A stretch of DNA of 64,000 nucleotides from Glycomyces albidus (GCF_009451885.1 NZ_WIAO01000008.1:62001-126000), one strand, 5' to 3'. Counted from the first letter of the stretch, positions 1 through 8,338 are shown. Made by a program: numbers and translations. Notes: a model not told the origin generated them from the letters alone.

Positions 1-1518
1 GTCCAGCGTCTCGGACCGCCAGGTCTTGACCAGGGTGTTGCCGTACTCGGGCGTTGCCGTCTTGAAGAACGGCGCGGCATCGAGAAGGCTCCGGCACAGC
101 GAGTAGTGCGGGCCTGCGTAGAAGAAGCCCGCGATGTCGAAGAAGACGTCGAGGCGTGCAGAGCCGCCGTCGAAGCGAGCGGTCTCGGTGCTGTCCGCGG
201 TGCCGAATGTGACCGATCCGGACGCTTCCGGGTCGCTCCACGCGCCGGAGACCGCATCGGTCAGGTCGTAGCGGGCGGTGCCGCCCTCACATTCGCCTGC
301 TCCCGCGGATCCGATGACGGCGGGGCGGTCGTTCCAGGTCGCGGCGGCGGAGTACTCCTCGGTGAGGTTCAGTTTGGGAGCGGAGCACGCGGCGCCCTCG
401 GCCGCGTCGACACTGAAGACCGCGGCGGACACGGGGTACTCGAACGTGTAGGACGTGTCCGGGTCGAGACCCGCCAGCATGGGCCATTCGAAGTTCCAGT
501 AGACGGCCGCTTCGGCCTGTGCGCACTCCCCTCCGGCGAGGTCGTCGCAGTAGGAGCCGCCGACCGCGTCCGCGGACTGCCCGGCGGCGGCGAAGTACGG
601 CTCATCGAGGCCCGCTTCGCCCCGGTAGAGAGTCGAGTCGGCGGCGGCCGACGTGACGGCGCCCCACTCGTTCGCCCGGTAGGAGCGGTCCGCCCACTGG
701 GTGGAGAGCGTCAGCGGGAACTCCGCGGCGGCGAGCGCCTCCTCGGAGAGGGTCACGGTGAGCGCACCGTCTCCCGCGAGATCGAGGTCCGCTCGATGCA
801 CGGCGCCGGCGGCATCGCGCACGGTGAACGGGGTCGTCCATTCGGTGTCCGGCTTGGAGTCGGTGTCGTCGAAGCGCAACGATCCGTCGACGGCCTCGGC
901 CCTGGAGGCGTCTGTCAGCAGGCCGGTCGCGAGTGCGTTCCAGGCGTCGAGGTCGGCGACATTGAACCGGAAGCCGACGTCGGTGGAGCCGACATCGGCG
1001 GTGAGGTCGAGTCCGGGGCTCAGTTCGTCGTAGAAGGCAGTGGTGCCCTCGTAGGTCGGAACCGGGATGTCGCCTGCCCAATCGAGTCCGCCGACCAGGG
1101 TGTCGAACAGCGGGGCCTCGGGGTCGTCGTAGCGGAGGTACGCCCACCATCGGGAGTTCGTCTGCGCCAGTGTCCCCGCGAAGGCCTCAAGCGTCGGGTC
1201 GGACGGTCCGGAGTCGAGGTACTCCTGTACGGCCTCGGCGGTGGAGACGAGGTGCAGTTGGCCCGCGGGGGTCGCGTAGACCGTCATCTGGTCCCAGGCG
1301 CGGGCTGAGACCCGGACTTCGACCGCGCATGCGGCAGCCGCGTCGAGTGCGGCGGCGATGCCGCTGCGCCTCGGGTTGTCGCCGAGGGTCGAGCAGTCGA
1401 TCGTCTGGGCGGAGACGGGGCCGGGGGCGGCGAGTGTTGCGGCTACGGCCACGGCGACTGCCGCGACCGGCGCGGCCCGGCGGAAGGGGCGGCGCTCCGG
1501 TCTCGAAGCTTCGTTCAT
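1..1518 (-). CDS. Secreted multi-domain protein, 3' end beyond window
   Basis: This reading frame is open for 506 codons from an ATG at 1518 to the left edge, so the C-terminus is missing. The N-terminus is a typical Sec signal peptide: an Arg-rich start, an Ala/Val hydrophobic core and a probable cleavage after VSA near residue 37. The mature protein has a Cys-containing first module (including AWDQMTVYATPAG). Near residue 394 the motif TWNDRPAV appears, preceded by a Cys-X-X-X-L segment; this resembles the DNRLRE/LamG-type surface proteins of actinomycetes, where TWNNRP is characteristic. No catalytic motif is visible. It is exported and probably a cell-surface or adhesin-like protein; the family assignment is tentative. 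It is divergent from the FeS reductase gene to its right. Confidence 0.8.
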   Translation of the reverse strand, partial: MNEASRPERRPFRRAAPVAAVAVAVAATLAAPGPVSAQTIDCSTLGDNPRRSGIAAALDAAAACAVEVRVSARAWDQMTVYATPAGQLHLVSTAEAVQEYLDSGPSDPTLEAFAGTLAQTNSRWWAYLRYDDPEAPLFDTLVGGLDWAGDIPVPTYEGTTAFYDELSPGLDLTADVGSTDVGFRFNVADLDAWNALATGLLTDASRAEAVDGSLRFDDTDSKPDTEWTTPFTVRDAAGAVHRADLDLAGDGALTVTLSEEALAAAEFPLTLSTQWADRSYRANEWGAVTSAAADSTLYRGEAGLDEPYFAAAGQSADAVGGSYCDDLAGGECAQAEAAVYWNFEWPMLAGLDPDTSYTFEYPVSAAVFSVDAAEGAACSAPKLNLTEEYSAAATWNDRPAVIGSAGAGECEGGTARYDLTDAVSGAWSDPEASGSVTFGTADSTETARFDGGSARLDVFFDIAGFFYAGPHYSLCRSLLDAAPFFKTATPEYGNTLVKTWRSETLD

Positions 1519-1720
1519 TCAGATGTCCCGGGGGTTGTAGGGGCTGAGGGGCCTGCGGCTTCCGAAACACGCGGTACCGCGGGAACCGGTTGCACACCAG
1601 TCGCACAGGAGACCGCTCGGACAGGCGGACATTCCGGTGCCGGGCCGCGCGGCGGATCGGGGGCGCCGTTCGGCGGGCGGGCAGGCATGGCCTGGCGGTA
1701 GTGGGGACGTGGTCCTCATA

Positions 1721-1765
1721 CGCCTGTCCTGCTCGGCCCTGTCCTGCTCGGCCCTGTCCTGCTCG
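1721..1765. repeat. 15-bp tandem repeat, three copies
   Basis: Three consecutive 15-bp units share the core CCTGTCCTGCTCG; units 2 and 3 are identical. They lie just upstream of the promoter region of the FeS reductase gene. Confidence 0.85.
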
Positions 1766-1774
1766 ACAAGGTGG

Positions 1775-1789
1775 CTACCGACCAGTAAC
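1775..1789. promoter_or_regulatory. TetR-like operator before FeS reductase
   Basis: The complementary strand reads GTTACTGGTCGGTAG, an imperfect palindrome. It closely matches ATTACTCGTCGGTAAT in front of the acyl-CoA dehydrogenase gene at 62941-62956. It lies 3 bp upstream of the TATCGT -10 candidate, so a bound repressor would block transcription. The regulator is not in the window. Confidence 0.5.
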
Positions 1790-1856
1790 ATGTATCGTGA
1801 TCGGCAGCACCACTGTCGTCTGACAGCACGTGTGAAAGCACCGTCGAGAGGTCGCC

Positions 1857-4013
1857 ATGGGAGTCGTCCAGATCGTCACGGCCGTGATCGCGTTCGCGTA
1901 CACCGCGCTCGCCATCGGGCTGTTCGTCCGCGCCGGGCTGGGGATGCTCGCGCTCGTCAGGCTCGGGTCGCCGGACCTGACCCGGAAGGGCGACCGCGGC
2001 ACGCGGGTGAAGACGATGCTGCGGGAGTCCCTGGGGCACACCAGGATGCTCAAGTGGCACTGGGTGGGCGCGGCGCACTGGGCCGTGTTCTTCGGGTTCT
2101 TCCTGCTGTTCCCGGCGCTCGCCCAGTCGTACTTCGAGGTGATCAACCCGGAGTGGAGCCTGCCGATCGTCGGGCACTGGGGCCCGTGGCTGCTGTTCTC
2201 GGAGCTGCTCACGGTGCTCACGGGCCTGGCCATCGTCACGCTCTTCGCCATCCGCATGTTCCGGCAGCCGAGCGCTCACCGGGTGCCGCCGCAGGGCGTC
2301 GCCTCCGACGCCGGCCAGCGGCGCTCGTCGTCGCGGTTCGAGAACTCGCGGCAGTGGATGGCCTTCTACATCGAGGCCACGATCTTCACGATCGTCCTGT
2401 CGCACATGGCGATCCGCACGTTCAAGGTGGCGCTCGGGGACATCGAGCACGAGTGGACCTCCCCGGTCTCCTCGCTGATCGCGGGCGTGTGGAGCGGTGC
2501 GTCCGAGGAGTCGCTGCTGACGGCGATCACCCTCGTCGCGGGACTCGACATCCTCGTGTCGTGGACGTTCTTCCTGATGCTGGCGCTGATCCCGTCGATG
2601 GGCATCGGCTGGCACCGGGTCACCGCGTTCTTCAACCTGTACTTCAAGCGGCACGCCGACGGCGCGGTCTCGCTGGGCGCGGCCAAGCCGATGCTCGTCA
2701 AGGGCGAGCCGGCCGACTTCGAGACCGCCGACCCGGAGACGGACCCGTTCGGCGTCGCCACGATCGAGGACTTCTCGTGGAAGGGCCTGCTGGACTTCTC
2801 CACCTGCACCGAGTGCGGCCGCTGCCAGTCGCAGTGCCCCGCGTGGAACACCGGGAAGCCGCTGTCGCCGAAGACGCTCATCACGGACCTGCGCGACCAC
2901 CTGTACGAGCAGGCGCCGTACCTGAAGGCCGCGGCCATCGCGAAGGAGCGGGGCGACGCGGCCGACCCGCACGAGAAGATCAACATCATCGGCTCGGTGA
3001 TCGACCCGGACGTGCTGTGGTCCTGCACCACCTGCGGCGCCTGCGTCGAGCAGTGCCCGGTCGACATCGAGCACGTCGACCACATCCTCGACCTGCGCCG
3101 CCACCAGACGATGATCGAGTCGGCGTTCCCGTCCGAGGCGCAGACGATGCTGCGGAACCTCGAGAACAAGGGCAACCCGTGGGGCGAGAACCCCGCGCAC
3201 CGCCTCAAGTGGGCCGAGGGCCTCGACTTCGAGGTGCCGGTCGCCGACGGGAGCACCGAGTTCGAGTACCTGTACTGGGTCGGCTGCGCCGGAGCGTACG
3301 ACCCGAAGGCGCAGAAGACCTCCCAGGCGGTGGCGACACTGCTGCACGACGCGGGCGTCAAGTTCGCGGTCCTCGGCGAGGCCGAGACGTGCACGGGCGA
3401 CCCCGCCCGGCGCATCGGGCACGAGTTCATGTTCCAGATGCTCGCCGAGCAGAACGTGGAGACGCTGAACGAGGTCAAGGCGGTGAAGATCGTCGCGACC
3501 TGCCCGCACTGCCTCAACACGATCGGCAACGAGTACGAGGAGGCCGGCGGCAAGTACGAGGTCGTGCACCACACCGAGCTGCTGGGCGACCTCGTGCAGG
3601 CCGGGAAGATCACCCCGGTCGAGCAGCACGAAGGCAAGCTCACCTACCACGACCCCTGCTACCTGGGCCGCCACAACCGGATCTTCACGCCCCCGCGCGA
3701 GCTCCTCGGCACCTTCTCGGAGGTCACCGAGATGCCGCGCAACGCGGAGCGCTCGTTCTGCTGCGGCGCCGGCGGCGCCCGCATGTGGCTGGAGGAGCCG
3801 CTCGGCAAGCGCGTCAACCGCGAGCGCGCCGACGAGGCCGTCGCCACCGGCGCGAACACGGTCGCCGTCGGCTGCCCGTTCTGCTCCACGATGCTCCGCG
3901 ACGGCGTCGCCGACGCCGGACGCGAGGACGTCGAGGTCATCGACATCGCCCAGCTCCTGGCCCGAAGCCGCGAGAAGAAGGCCGAGAAGGCGGCAGCCGC
4001 CGAGTCGGCGTGA
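1857..4013 (+). CDS. Membrane-bound (Fe-S) reductase, HdrD/GlpC-like (Rv0338c type)
   Basis: A 718-residue protein with five or six N-terminal membrane segments (about residues 5-260). Two ferredoxin-type cluster motifs follow: CTECGRCQSQCP at about 317 and CTTCGACVEQCP at about 390. Two CCG-type half-domains complete it, with CAGAYDPK, HDPCYLGRHNR, FCCGAGGARMW and GCPFCST. This is the architecture of the mycobacterial FeS reductase Rv0338c and of heterodisulfide-reductase/GlpC-like subunits, which pass electrons between a membrane quinone pool and a partner dehydrogenase. Such proteins are often linked to ETF and fatty-acid oxidation, which fits the operator shared with the FadE5-like gene at 61-63 kb (inference). 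The ATG follows GAGAGG with suitable spacing. Full length for the family; the exact donor is unknown. Confidence 0.93.
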   Translation: MGVVQIVTAVIAFAYTALAIGLFVRAGLGMLALVRLGSPDLTRKGDRGTRVKTMLRESLGHTRMLKWHWVGAAHWAVFFGFFLLFPALAQSYFEVINPEWSLPIVGHWGPWLLFSELLTVLTGLAIVTLFAIRMFRQPSAHRVPPQGVASDAGQRRSSSRFENSRQWMAFYIEATIFTIVLSHMAIRTFKVALGDIEHEWTSPVSSLIAGVWSGASEESLLTAITLVAGLDILVSWTFFLMLALIPSMGIGWHRVTAFFNLYFKRHADGAVSLGAAKPMLVKGEPADFETADPETDPFGVATIEDFSWKGLLDFSTCTECGRCQSQCPAWNTGKPLSPKTLITDLRDHLYEQAPYLKAAAIAKERGDAADPHEKINIIGSVIDPDVLWSCTTCGACVEQCPVDIEHVDHILDLRRHQTMIESAFPSEAQTMLRNLENKGNPWGENPAHRLKWAEGLDFEVPVADGSTEFEYLYWVGCAGAYDPKAQKTSQAVATLLHDAGVKFAVLGEAETCTGDPARRIGHEFMFQMLAEQNVETLNEVKAVKIVATCPHCLNTIGNEYEEAGGKYEVVHHTELLGDLVQAGKITPVEQHEGKLTYHDPCYLGRHNRIFTPPRELLGTFSEVTEMPRNAERSFCCGAGGARMWLEEPLGKRVNRERADEAVATGANTVAVGCPFCSTMLRDGVADAGREDVEVIDIAQLLARSREKKAEKAAAAESA

Positions 4014-4078
4014 AACATCCTCACGGGCGGTAGCCGATAAAATACGAAGAGTGGTGGCACTTACGAGCAAAAATCAGA

Positions 4079-4084
4079 TACTCT
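4079..4084 (+). promoter_or_regulatory. -10 box of leaderless antitoxin mRNA
   Basis: TACTCT fits TANNNT and ends 6 nt before the ATG at 4091, so transcription should start at or next to the start codon. No Shine-Dalgarno sequence is present. Confidence 0.55.
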
Positions 4085-4090
4085 GATAGC

Positions 4091-4351
4091 ATGAAACTTA
4101 TGACGGCGACCGAGGTGTCGCGGAATTTCGCCGCCGTGCTCGACGCGGTCGAGCACGGCGAGACCATCACGATCACCCGCGGCAACCACCGCATCGCCCG
4201 GATCGGTCCCGAACCCCACGTGTCGGCACGCGAGGCCCTGGAGAAACTCGCGAACCGCGGTGAACGCGTCGACGAGCACTACCTGTCCGACATCCGCGAC
4301 GCCGTCGACGGCCTCGATCACGAAATCAGGGACCCGTGGGAAGAAAATTGA
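4091..4351 (+). CDS. Phd/YefM-family antitoxin
   Basis: An 86-residue protein opening MKLMTATEVSRNFAAVLDAV followed by a GETITITRGNHRIARIGP segment. This is the signature of the Phd/YefM DNA-binding antitoxin fold, which neutralises a toxin and represses its own operon. It overlaps the downstream PIN-domain gene by 16 nt, so the two are translationally coupled. The C-terminal half (about 45-86) is acidic/helical and is the expected toxin-wrapping part. The start is probably leaderless. Pairing of a Phd-type antitoxin with a PIN toxin is common in actinomycetes. Confident in family; the physiological trigger is unknown. Confidence 0.92.
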   Translation: MKLMTATEVSRNFAAVLDAVEHGETITITRGNHRIARIGPEPHVSAREALEKLANRGERVDEHYLSDIRDAVDGLDHEIRDPWEEN

Positions 4352-4740
4352 TCCTCGACACCGGAGTCCTGATCGGCGTCGACCGGGGTGAGCTCCGCCT
4401 CGACTCAATCGGATATGACGACGACGCGCTGATCGCCTCCATCACGCTGTCCGAACTGATGGTCGGCGCCATACTCGCCAACGAGGCCCGCCGCGCCGAA
4501 CGCCAGCGGATGGTCGACTTCGTACTCGAGACGTTCCCGGTGGTGGACTTCACCGCGGACACGGCCCGAGTCCATGCGGACCTCTCCGTCCAGGCCAGGC
4601 GGACTGGCAGCCCGCGCGGAGCACACGACCTCATGATCGCCGCGACTGCGGTGATGATCGGCGCCAAACTCGTCACAACCGACATAGCGGCCCGGTTCGG
4701 CGACCTCCCCGGAGTCGACTGCATCGAGTTGAAGCCCTAG
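4336..4740 (+). CDS. PIN-domain toxin, VapC family ribonuclease
   Basis: A 134-residue PIN domain with the acidic active-site residues in place: D8 in LILDTGVLIG, E40 in SELMVG, D98 in AHDLMIAATA and D116 in VTTDIAARF. VapC toxins are Mg-dependent endoribonucleases that cut tRNA or rRNA when not bound by antitoxin. Translation starts at a GTG inside the antitoxin gene, with a 16-nt overlap. The module is intact, so the toxin should be functional. It is followed by the 27-bp hairpin array, which may act as a terminator region between this gene and the convergent tadA. Confidence 0.92.
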   Translation: MGRKLILDTGVLIGVDRGELRLDSIGYDDDALIASITLSELMVGAILANEARRAERQRMVDFVLETFPVVDFTADTARVHADLSVQARRTGSPRGAHDLMIAATAVMIGAKLVTTDIAARFGDLPGVDCIELKP

Positions 4741-4826
4741 AGAACCGGAGAAGCCGCAGAGGCGTCCGTGCAGGGCGGTTTGGGATTCCCATGCCGCCCT
4801 TCGGCTTACCTCCCGGCTGCAATTCT

Positions 4827-5061
4827 CGTTCGGGCTTCGCCCGCTGTGCTACCCGTTCGGACTGCGTCCGCTCTACTTACCGTTCGGGCTTCGCCCGCTG
4901 TGCTACCCGTTCGGACTGCGTCCGCTCTACTTACCGTTCGGGCTCCGCCCGTTGAACTACCTGTTCGGGCTCCGCCCGCTCTACTTCTTGTTCGGGCTTC
5001 GCCCGCTGAACTACCTGTTCGGGCTCCGCCCGCTCTACTTCTTGTTCGGGCTTCGCCCGAA
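4827..5061. repeat. 27-bp tandem hairpin repeat, 8.7 copies
   Basis: Units of exactly 27 bp start at 4827, 4854, 4881, 4908, 4935, 4962, 4989 and 5016, with a partial unit at 5043. Each carries a 13-nt inverted repeat. The versions CGGGCTTCGCCCG, CGGGCTCCGCCCG and CGGACTGCGTCCG keep the 5-bp stem although both arms change. The array lies between convergent genes and supplies the last eight codons and the stop of tadA. A degenerate half-unit precedes it at about 4790-4815. Confidence 0.93.
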
Positions 5062-5589
5062 GTGCTCCCTCAAAAGGGCTGCTGATTCGACTTCGAGGAC
5101 GCCGGCGTAGACGTCGGGGTTGTGGTTGAGGCGGGGGTCGCGGACGACGTCCCAGAGGGAGCCGACGGCGCCGGTCTTCGGCTCCCACGCGCCGAACACG
5201 ATTTCACCCACCCGGGCGAGGACTGCGGCGCCCGCGCACATCGTGCACGGCTCCAGGGTGACGACGAGGGTGCAGTCCTCGAGCCGCCAGCCGTCGCCGT
5301 GGAGGGCCGCGGCGGCGCGGAGGGCGAGGATCTCGGCGTGCGCGGTCGGGTCGCCGAGCGCTTCGCGGGCGTTGGCGGCGGCCGCGAGCTCGCGCCCGTC
5401 CGGGCCGATGACGACGGCCCCGACGGGGAGGTCGGGCCGGGGGTCGGGGCCGGTCAGGGGTCGGTCGGCCTGGCGTGCCGGGCTGCCGGGCCGCCGGTGC
5501 ACCGCCTGGCCCGCCGGGAGGCCGGTACCGCGCGCGACGTCGAGGGCGCGCCGCATCCAGTGCTCGTGGACCTCGCGGCGGGACTGCAT
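5035..5589 (-). CDS. tadA: tRNA adenosine(34) deaminase TadA
   Basis: A 184-residue zinc deaminase that converts A34 of tRNA-Arg(ACG) to inosine. The zinc/catalytic motifs are H84-A-E86 and P-C115-TM-C118, followed by the usual GEIVFGAWEPKTGAVGS. I chose the ATG at 5589 because it gives the family N-terminus (HEHWMRRALDVAR) and lies 5 nt after the stop of the partner gene. Two oddities stand out. An Arg/Pro-rich insert of about 30 residues (about 23-52) interrupts the usual link between helix 1 and PVGAVV. The final residues FGRSPNKK are encoded by the 27-bp repeat array. It is in an operon with the TadA-associated protein gene upstream. Confidence 0.93.
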   Translation of the reverse strand: MQSRREVHEHWMRRALDVARGTGLPAGQAVHRRPGSPARQADRPLTGPDPRPDLPVGAVVIGPDGRELAAAANAREALGDPTAHAEILALRAAAALHGDGWRLEDCTLVVTLEPCTMCAGAAVLARVGEIVFGAWEPKTGAVGSLWDVVRDPRLNHNPDVYAGVLEVESAALLREHFGRSPNKK

Positions 5590-5594
5590 GGGGG

Positions 5595-6101
5595 CTAGGC
5601 GCCGGCGGCGTCTTCCAGGGCTTCGGCGAAACCGAGCGACTTCGCGACCTCGGCGACCACGTCGGAGGGCATCATGCCCTCTTTGGCGCACAGGGCCAGC
5701 AGGGTCGAGCCGGGCACGCCCAGGTCGCCCAGGAGGTCGGCCTCGCCGACGGGCTCGGCGTCGAGCTCGGTCGGGCGGGCGGCGATGGACTCCTCGTCTT
5801 CGGAGTCGATCTCCTCGGTGTCCTCGGGCTCGAGGTCGCCCAGCAGGGCCTCGCCCAGGCGCGACTGCGACGCGTATTCGGCGTCAGAGCCGAAGGTGCG
5901 CAGGTCGTCGCCGTTGTCGAGGCGCATCACCGTCAGGTACTCGTCGTCGGCGTCGACGAAGAGCAGCGTCAGGTCCGCGTCAGGGAATGCCTCACGCATG
6001 ACCTCGGCCGCGTCCTCGACGTCGGCAACAGCGTCGAGGTCGACCTCTGCGGCCTCCCATTCGTCGCCCTCGCGGCCCACAGCCACAGCGAAATACGACA
6101 C
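5595..6101 (-). CDS. tRNA adenosine deaminase-associated protein
   Basis: A 168-residue acidic protein starting VSYFAVAVGREGDEWEAAEVDL. This pattern, together with its place immediately before tadA, is that of the actinobacterial TadA-associated protein family, whose biochemical role is not established. The C-terminal half (SLGFAEALEDAAGA) looks helical, and the middle is a Glu/Asp-rich linker. The GTG at 6101 matches the family start and follows GGGGACGG. An alternative in-frame GTG at 6122 overlaps the upstream stop as GTGA, which would favour coupling and add seven residues. The gap to tadA is 5 nt. Confidence 0.85.
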   Translation of the reverse strand: MSYFAVAVGREGDEWEAAEVDLDAVADVEDAAEVMREAFPDADLTLLFVDADDEYLTVMRLDNGDDLRTFGSDAEYASQSRLGEALLGDLEPEDTEEIDSEDEESIAARPTELDAEPVGEADLLGDLGVPGSTLLALCAKEGMMPSDVVAEVAKSLGFAEALEDAAGA

Positions 6102-6118
6102 GATCCGTCCCCGTCTTC

Positions 6119-6595
6119 TCACTCAATGGAACCAGCGGCCCGGCGCGGCTGCTGTTCGAACGACCTACTGAAGGATGTGGCGGCCCGTGGTCGATGTAAC
6201 CACAGGATCCAATCGCCGGTCAGCAAAAGATACAGCTCGCATGAGAGCCCCGCGACCCCAGCGGCCGTCCCTGCGACCGCCGCTACGCCGACCGCGGCTC
6301 CGCGGTCACCGTAGCGCGCCAGTGCAGCTGCGGCGACAGCCCCGATCGTACTCGCGGCCAAAGTCACCCAGGCGAAGCCCGCCCCCGTCAGGGGCTCCTC
6401 GCCCGTGCCGTTGCCGTAGGCCAAGAGCCACAACAGCACCCAGATGCCGCACAGCGCGGCGCCGGCGGCCACGGGGCCGACCCGGACGGGGTGGGGCTCC
6501 CTCCAGTGCGGGCGCCCGGCGCGCGGCGGCGGCACGTCGTGCGATGGTGCGGCGGGGCCGGTCCAGGAGGTGGGTCCTATGGGTCCCTCATGCAT
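6119..6595 (-). CDS. Hypothetical four-helix membrane protein
   Basis: A 158-residue protein with a Pro/His-rich cytoplasmic N-terminus (residues 1-40). About four hydrophobic segments follow: VAAGAALCGIWVLLWLLAYG, then GFAWVTLAASTIGAVAAAAL, AAVGVAAVAGTAAGVAGL and the short ELYLLLTGDWILWL. The tail is Arg-rich. No family is recognised. Its start overlaps the PrsW-like gene by 8 nt and its stop touches the possible GTG of the next gene, so it is part of the same leftward operon. It could be an accessory or substrate of the upstream intramembrane protease; this rests on context only. Confidence 0.72.
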   Translation of the reverse strand: MHEGPIGPTSWTGPAAPSHDVPPPRAGRPHWREPHPVRVGPVAAGAALCGIWVLLWLLAYGNGTGEEPLTGAGFAWVTLAASTIGAVAAAALARYGDRGAAVGVAAVAGTAAGVAGLSCELYLLLTGDWILWLHRPRAATSFSRSFEQQPRRAAGSIE

Positions 6596-7961
6596 AGGTC
6601 ACAGGGTACGCAGGGGGCGGGGGCGGCGGGGCGAGCGGCAGCGGCATGACCGGCTGCGCGGGCGGTTCGATGGGGCGCATCCGGCCGTCGGGGAACGCGA
6701 CGTGGTAGCGGCTCCCGTCCCACAGCGCGGGCGGGGTGCGCGGGTCGCGGCCGGCGTAGGCGGTCCGGGCGGCGTTCATGCGGTGCACGCCTTCGTGGAC
6801 GGCCTGCTGGCTCCAGGGCGCGCCGATGCTCGCGAGGTCGTACTGCTCGGCGACGTCGGAGGCGGCTCGCTGGAACTCCTTCATGGCGGCCTCGCCGGGC
6901 TTCCCGGCCCAGCGGAGGGCCCAGGCGCGGGCGGAGGCGCGGCGGGAGAACGTGGCGAGGGACGCGAGCTCGGGCGGCGACATCTGGGCGGCCGCGACGA
7001 GCGGGGCGAGGGCGGCCTGGGTGCGGCGCGCGTCGGCGGCGCGCAGCCACAGGGCGGCGCCGACCATGGTGAAGAACAGGGGCGCGAGGAACGCCGGGTA
7101 GAGGGCGAACCAGAGCGCGGGCATGTCGAGGGCCACGCCGAGGACGGAGGAGCCGTTCCAGAGGGCGTGGAGGCCCATGCCGCACAGGAGCATGCCGATG
7201 ATCCAGACCGTCTGGACGCCTTTGCGTCCGGGACGGCGGGCGGCCTTGCCGAGGCCGATCGCGGAGAGGCCGGTCATGAGCGGGTGGGCGAACATGGTGG
7301 CGAGGCCGCGGACGACGACGAGGATGGTGACCTGGGCGATGCCGGCGGCGTCGTCGAGGGAGGCGCCGTACAGGTAGGCGCCGGAGGCGTACAGGACGTT
7401 CTCGGAGACGGCGAAGCCGGCCCCGGCGAGTCCGCAGTAGACGATCGCGTCGAGGGTGCCGGTGAGGTGGCGGCGGGCGAACCAGTAGACCATGAGCGGG
7501 CCGAGGAGCTTGGTGATCTCCTCGATCACGGGCGCGGAGACGACGGCGGCGAGGTTCTGGTCGAGGTCGTTGCGGAACAGGATGTAGGCGACGCCGGTGT
7601 TGACGCCGAGGGAGATCGCGGTGGACACGCACGCGCCCCAGCCGAAGCAGAACGCGAGGACGAGCCAGGGGCGGCGCCGGTAGCGGCCGAGCCACAGGAA
7701 CGTGCCGACGAGGATCGGGGCGGGCAGGAGCGCGGCGATGAGGCCGACGGTGGCGGCGCGGGCGCCGGTGCCGTCGACGATGGCCCAGCCGAGGACGGTG
7801 AGGCCCCCCGCGAAGAGCAGGAGGACGCCGGCCAGGGTGAGGCCCCGGGCCTTGCGGGCCAGGCCGATCCAGGCGAGGGTGATGCCGGTGAGGGCGAGGG
7901 CGGCGGCGATGCCGAGGACGGTCAGGAGGGTCACTGCCGCTTCGGAGAGGGCGGGGATCAT
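6588..7961 (-). CDS. PrsW-family intramembrane metalloprotease
   Basis: A 457-residue protein with about ten membrane segments in residues 5-320. PrsW-type active-site elements are visible: E147-E148 followed by K151 (PVIEEITK), E187-N188 (AVSENVLY), H226 (MFAHPLMTG) and H265 (GLHALWN). PrsW proteases cleave membrane anti-sigma factors or related regulators within the bilayer. A soluble helical region (about 330-420) and a Pro-rich tail follow. The ATG overlaps the stop of the STAS gene as ATGA, so a sigma-regulatory STAS protein and the protease are co-translated. The substrate is unknown. Confidence 0.88.
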   Translation of the reverse strand: MIPALSEAAVTLLTVLGIAAALALTGITLAWIGLARKARGLTLAGVLLLFAGGLTVLGWAIVDGTGARAATVGLIAALLPAPILVGTFLWLGRYRRRPWLVLAFCFGWGACVSTAISLGVNTGVAYILFRNDLDQNLAAVVSAPVIEEITKLLGPLMVYWFARRHLTGTLDAIVYCGLAGAGFAVSENVLYASGAYLYGASLDDAAGIAQVTILVVVRGLATMFAHPLMTGLSAIGLGKAARRPGRKGVQTVWIIGMLLCGMGLHALWNGSSVLGVALDMPALWFALYPAFLAPLFFTMVGAALWLRAADARRTQAALAPLVAAAQMSPPELASLATFSRRASARAWALRWAGKPGEAAMKEFQRAASDVAEQYDLASIGAPWSQQAVHEGVHRMNAARTAYAGRDPRTPPALWDGSRYHVAFPDGRMRPIEPPAQPVMPLPLAPPPPPPAYPVTYA

Positions 7962-8332
7962 CGGGCGGTCTCCTGGTCGGGGTCGTCGGCTTCCCGTCCG
8001 GGCTCGTCGGGGTCTTCGCGGATGACGAAGTGGTCGCCGATGCCGGAGACGGTCAGCAGGCGCTTGAGGAAGTCGCCGAGGTTCGCGAGGACGAGGACGG
8101 CCCGCGAGCGGGCGGCGGCGCGGGCGAGGATGACGAGGGTGCCGAGCCCGCGCGAGTCGCAGAACGTCACGCCGCGCATGTCGAGGACGACCCGGACGGG
8201 GTCCTCCGCGAGTGCGGCGTCGACGGCGCTGGTGAGCCGCGGGGCGGTGTGCAGGTCGATTTCGCCGGTCAACGCCACGATCGTCTCATTCGACTCGCGG
8301 TATACCGAGATGTCGAGCTTCTGGTGCACCAC
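7958..8332 (-). CDS. STAS-domain anti-sigma factor antagonist
   Basis: A 124-residue STAS protein of the SpoIIAA/RsbV class: LDISVYRESNETIVALTGEI, then VVLDMRGVTFCDSRGLGTL. S60 in CDSRG is the expected phosphorylation site. When dephosphorylated, such proteins capture anti-sigma kinases and release the sigma factor. An Asp/Glu tail follows the domain. It is the first gene of a leftward operon ending with tadA. The GTG start at 8332 lies 6 nt after TAGGGT, which suggests a leaderless mRNA. The kinase partner is not in the window; the SpoIIE phosphatases at 15 and 63 kb are candidates for acting on it (inference). Confidence 0.93.
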   Translation of the reverse strand: MVHQKLDISVYRESNETIVALTGEIDLHTAPRLTSAVDAALAEDPVRVVLDMRGVTFCDSRGLGTLVILARAAARSRAVLVLANLGDFLKRLLTVSGIGDHFVIREDPDEPGREADDPDQETAR

Positions 8333-8338
8333 GCGACA

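Larger units (their letters stand above)
1519..1856. other. Divergent intergenic region with short tandem repeat and operator
   Basis: This 338-bp gap separates a leftward and a rightward gene and must hold both promoters. It contains three copies of a 15-bp repeat (1721-1765) and a TetR-like palindrome (1775-1789) directly before a TATCGT box at 1793-1798. No convincing ORF is seen. Confidence 0.6.

Noticed and set aside
106-1308. 400-codon rightward ORF
   Set aside because: It is antisense to the secreted protein whose frame has a signal peptide and good composition; the rightward product is Arg/Gly/Val-rich with no motif.
1716-4070. 784-codon leftward ORF
   Set aside because: Antisense to the FeS reductase, which has both cluster motifs and a ribosome binding site.
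4768-5085. Rightward ORF of nine-residue repeats in the 27-bp array
   Set aside because: The open frame follows from the 27-bp unit length; there is no ribosome binding site or family match.
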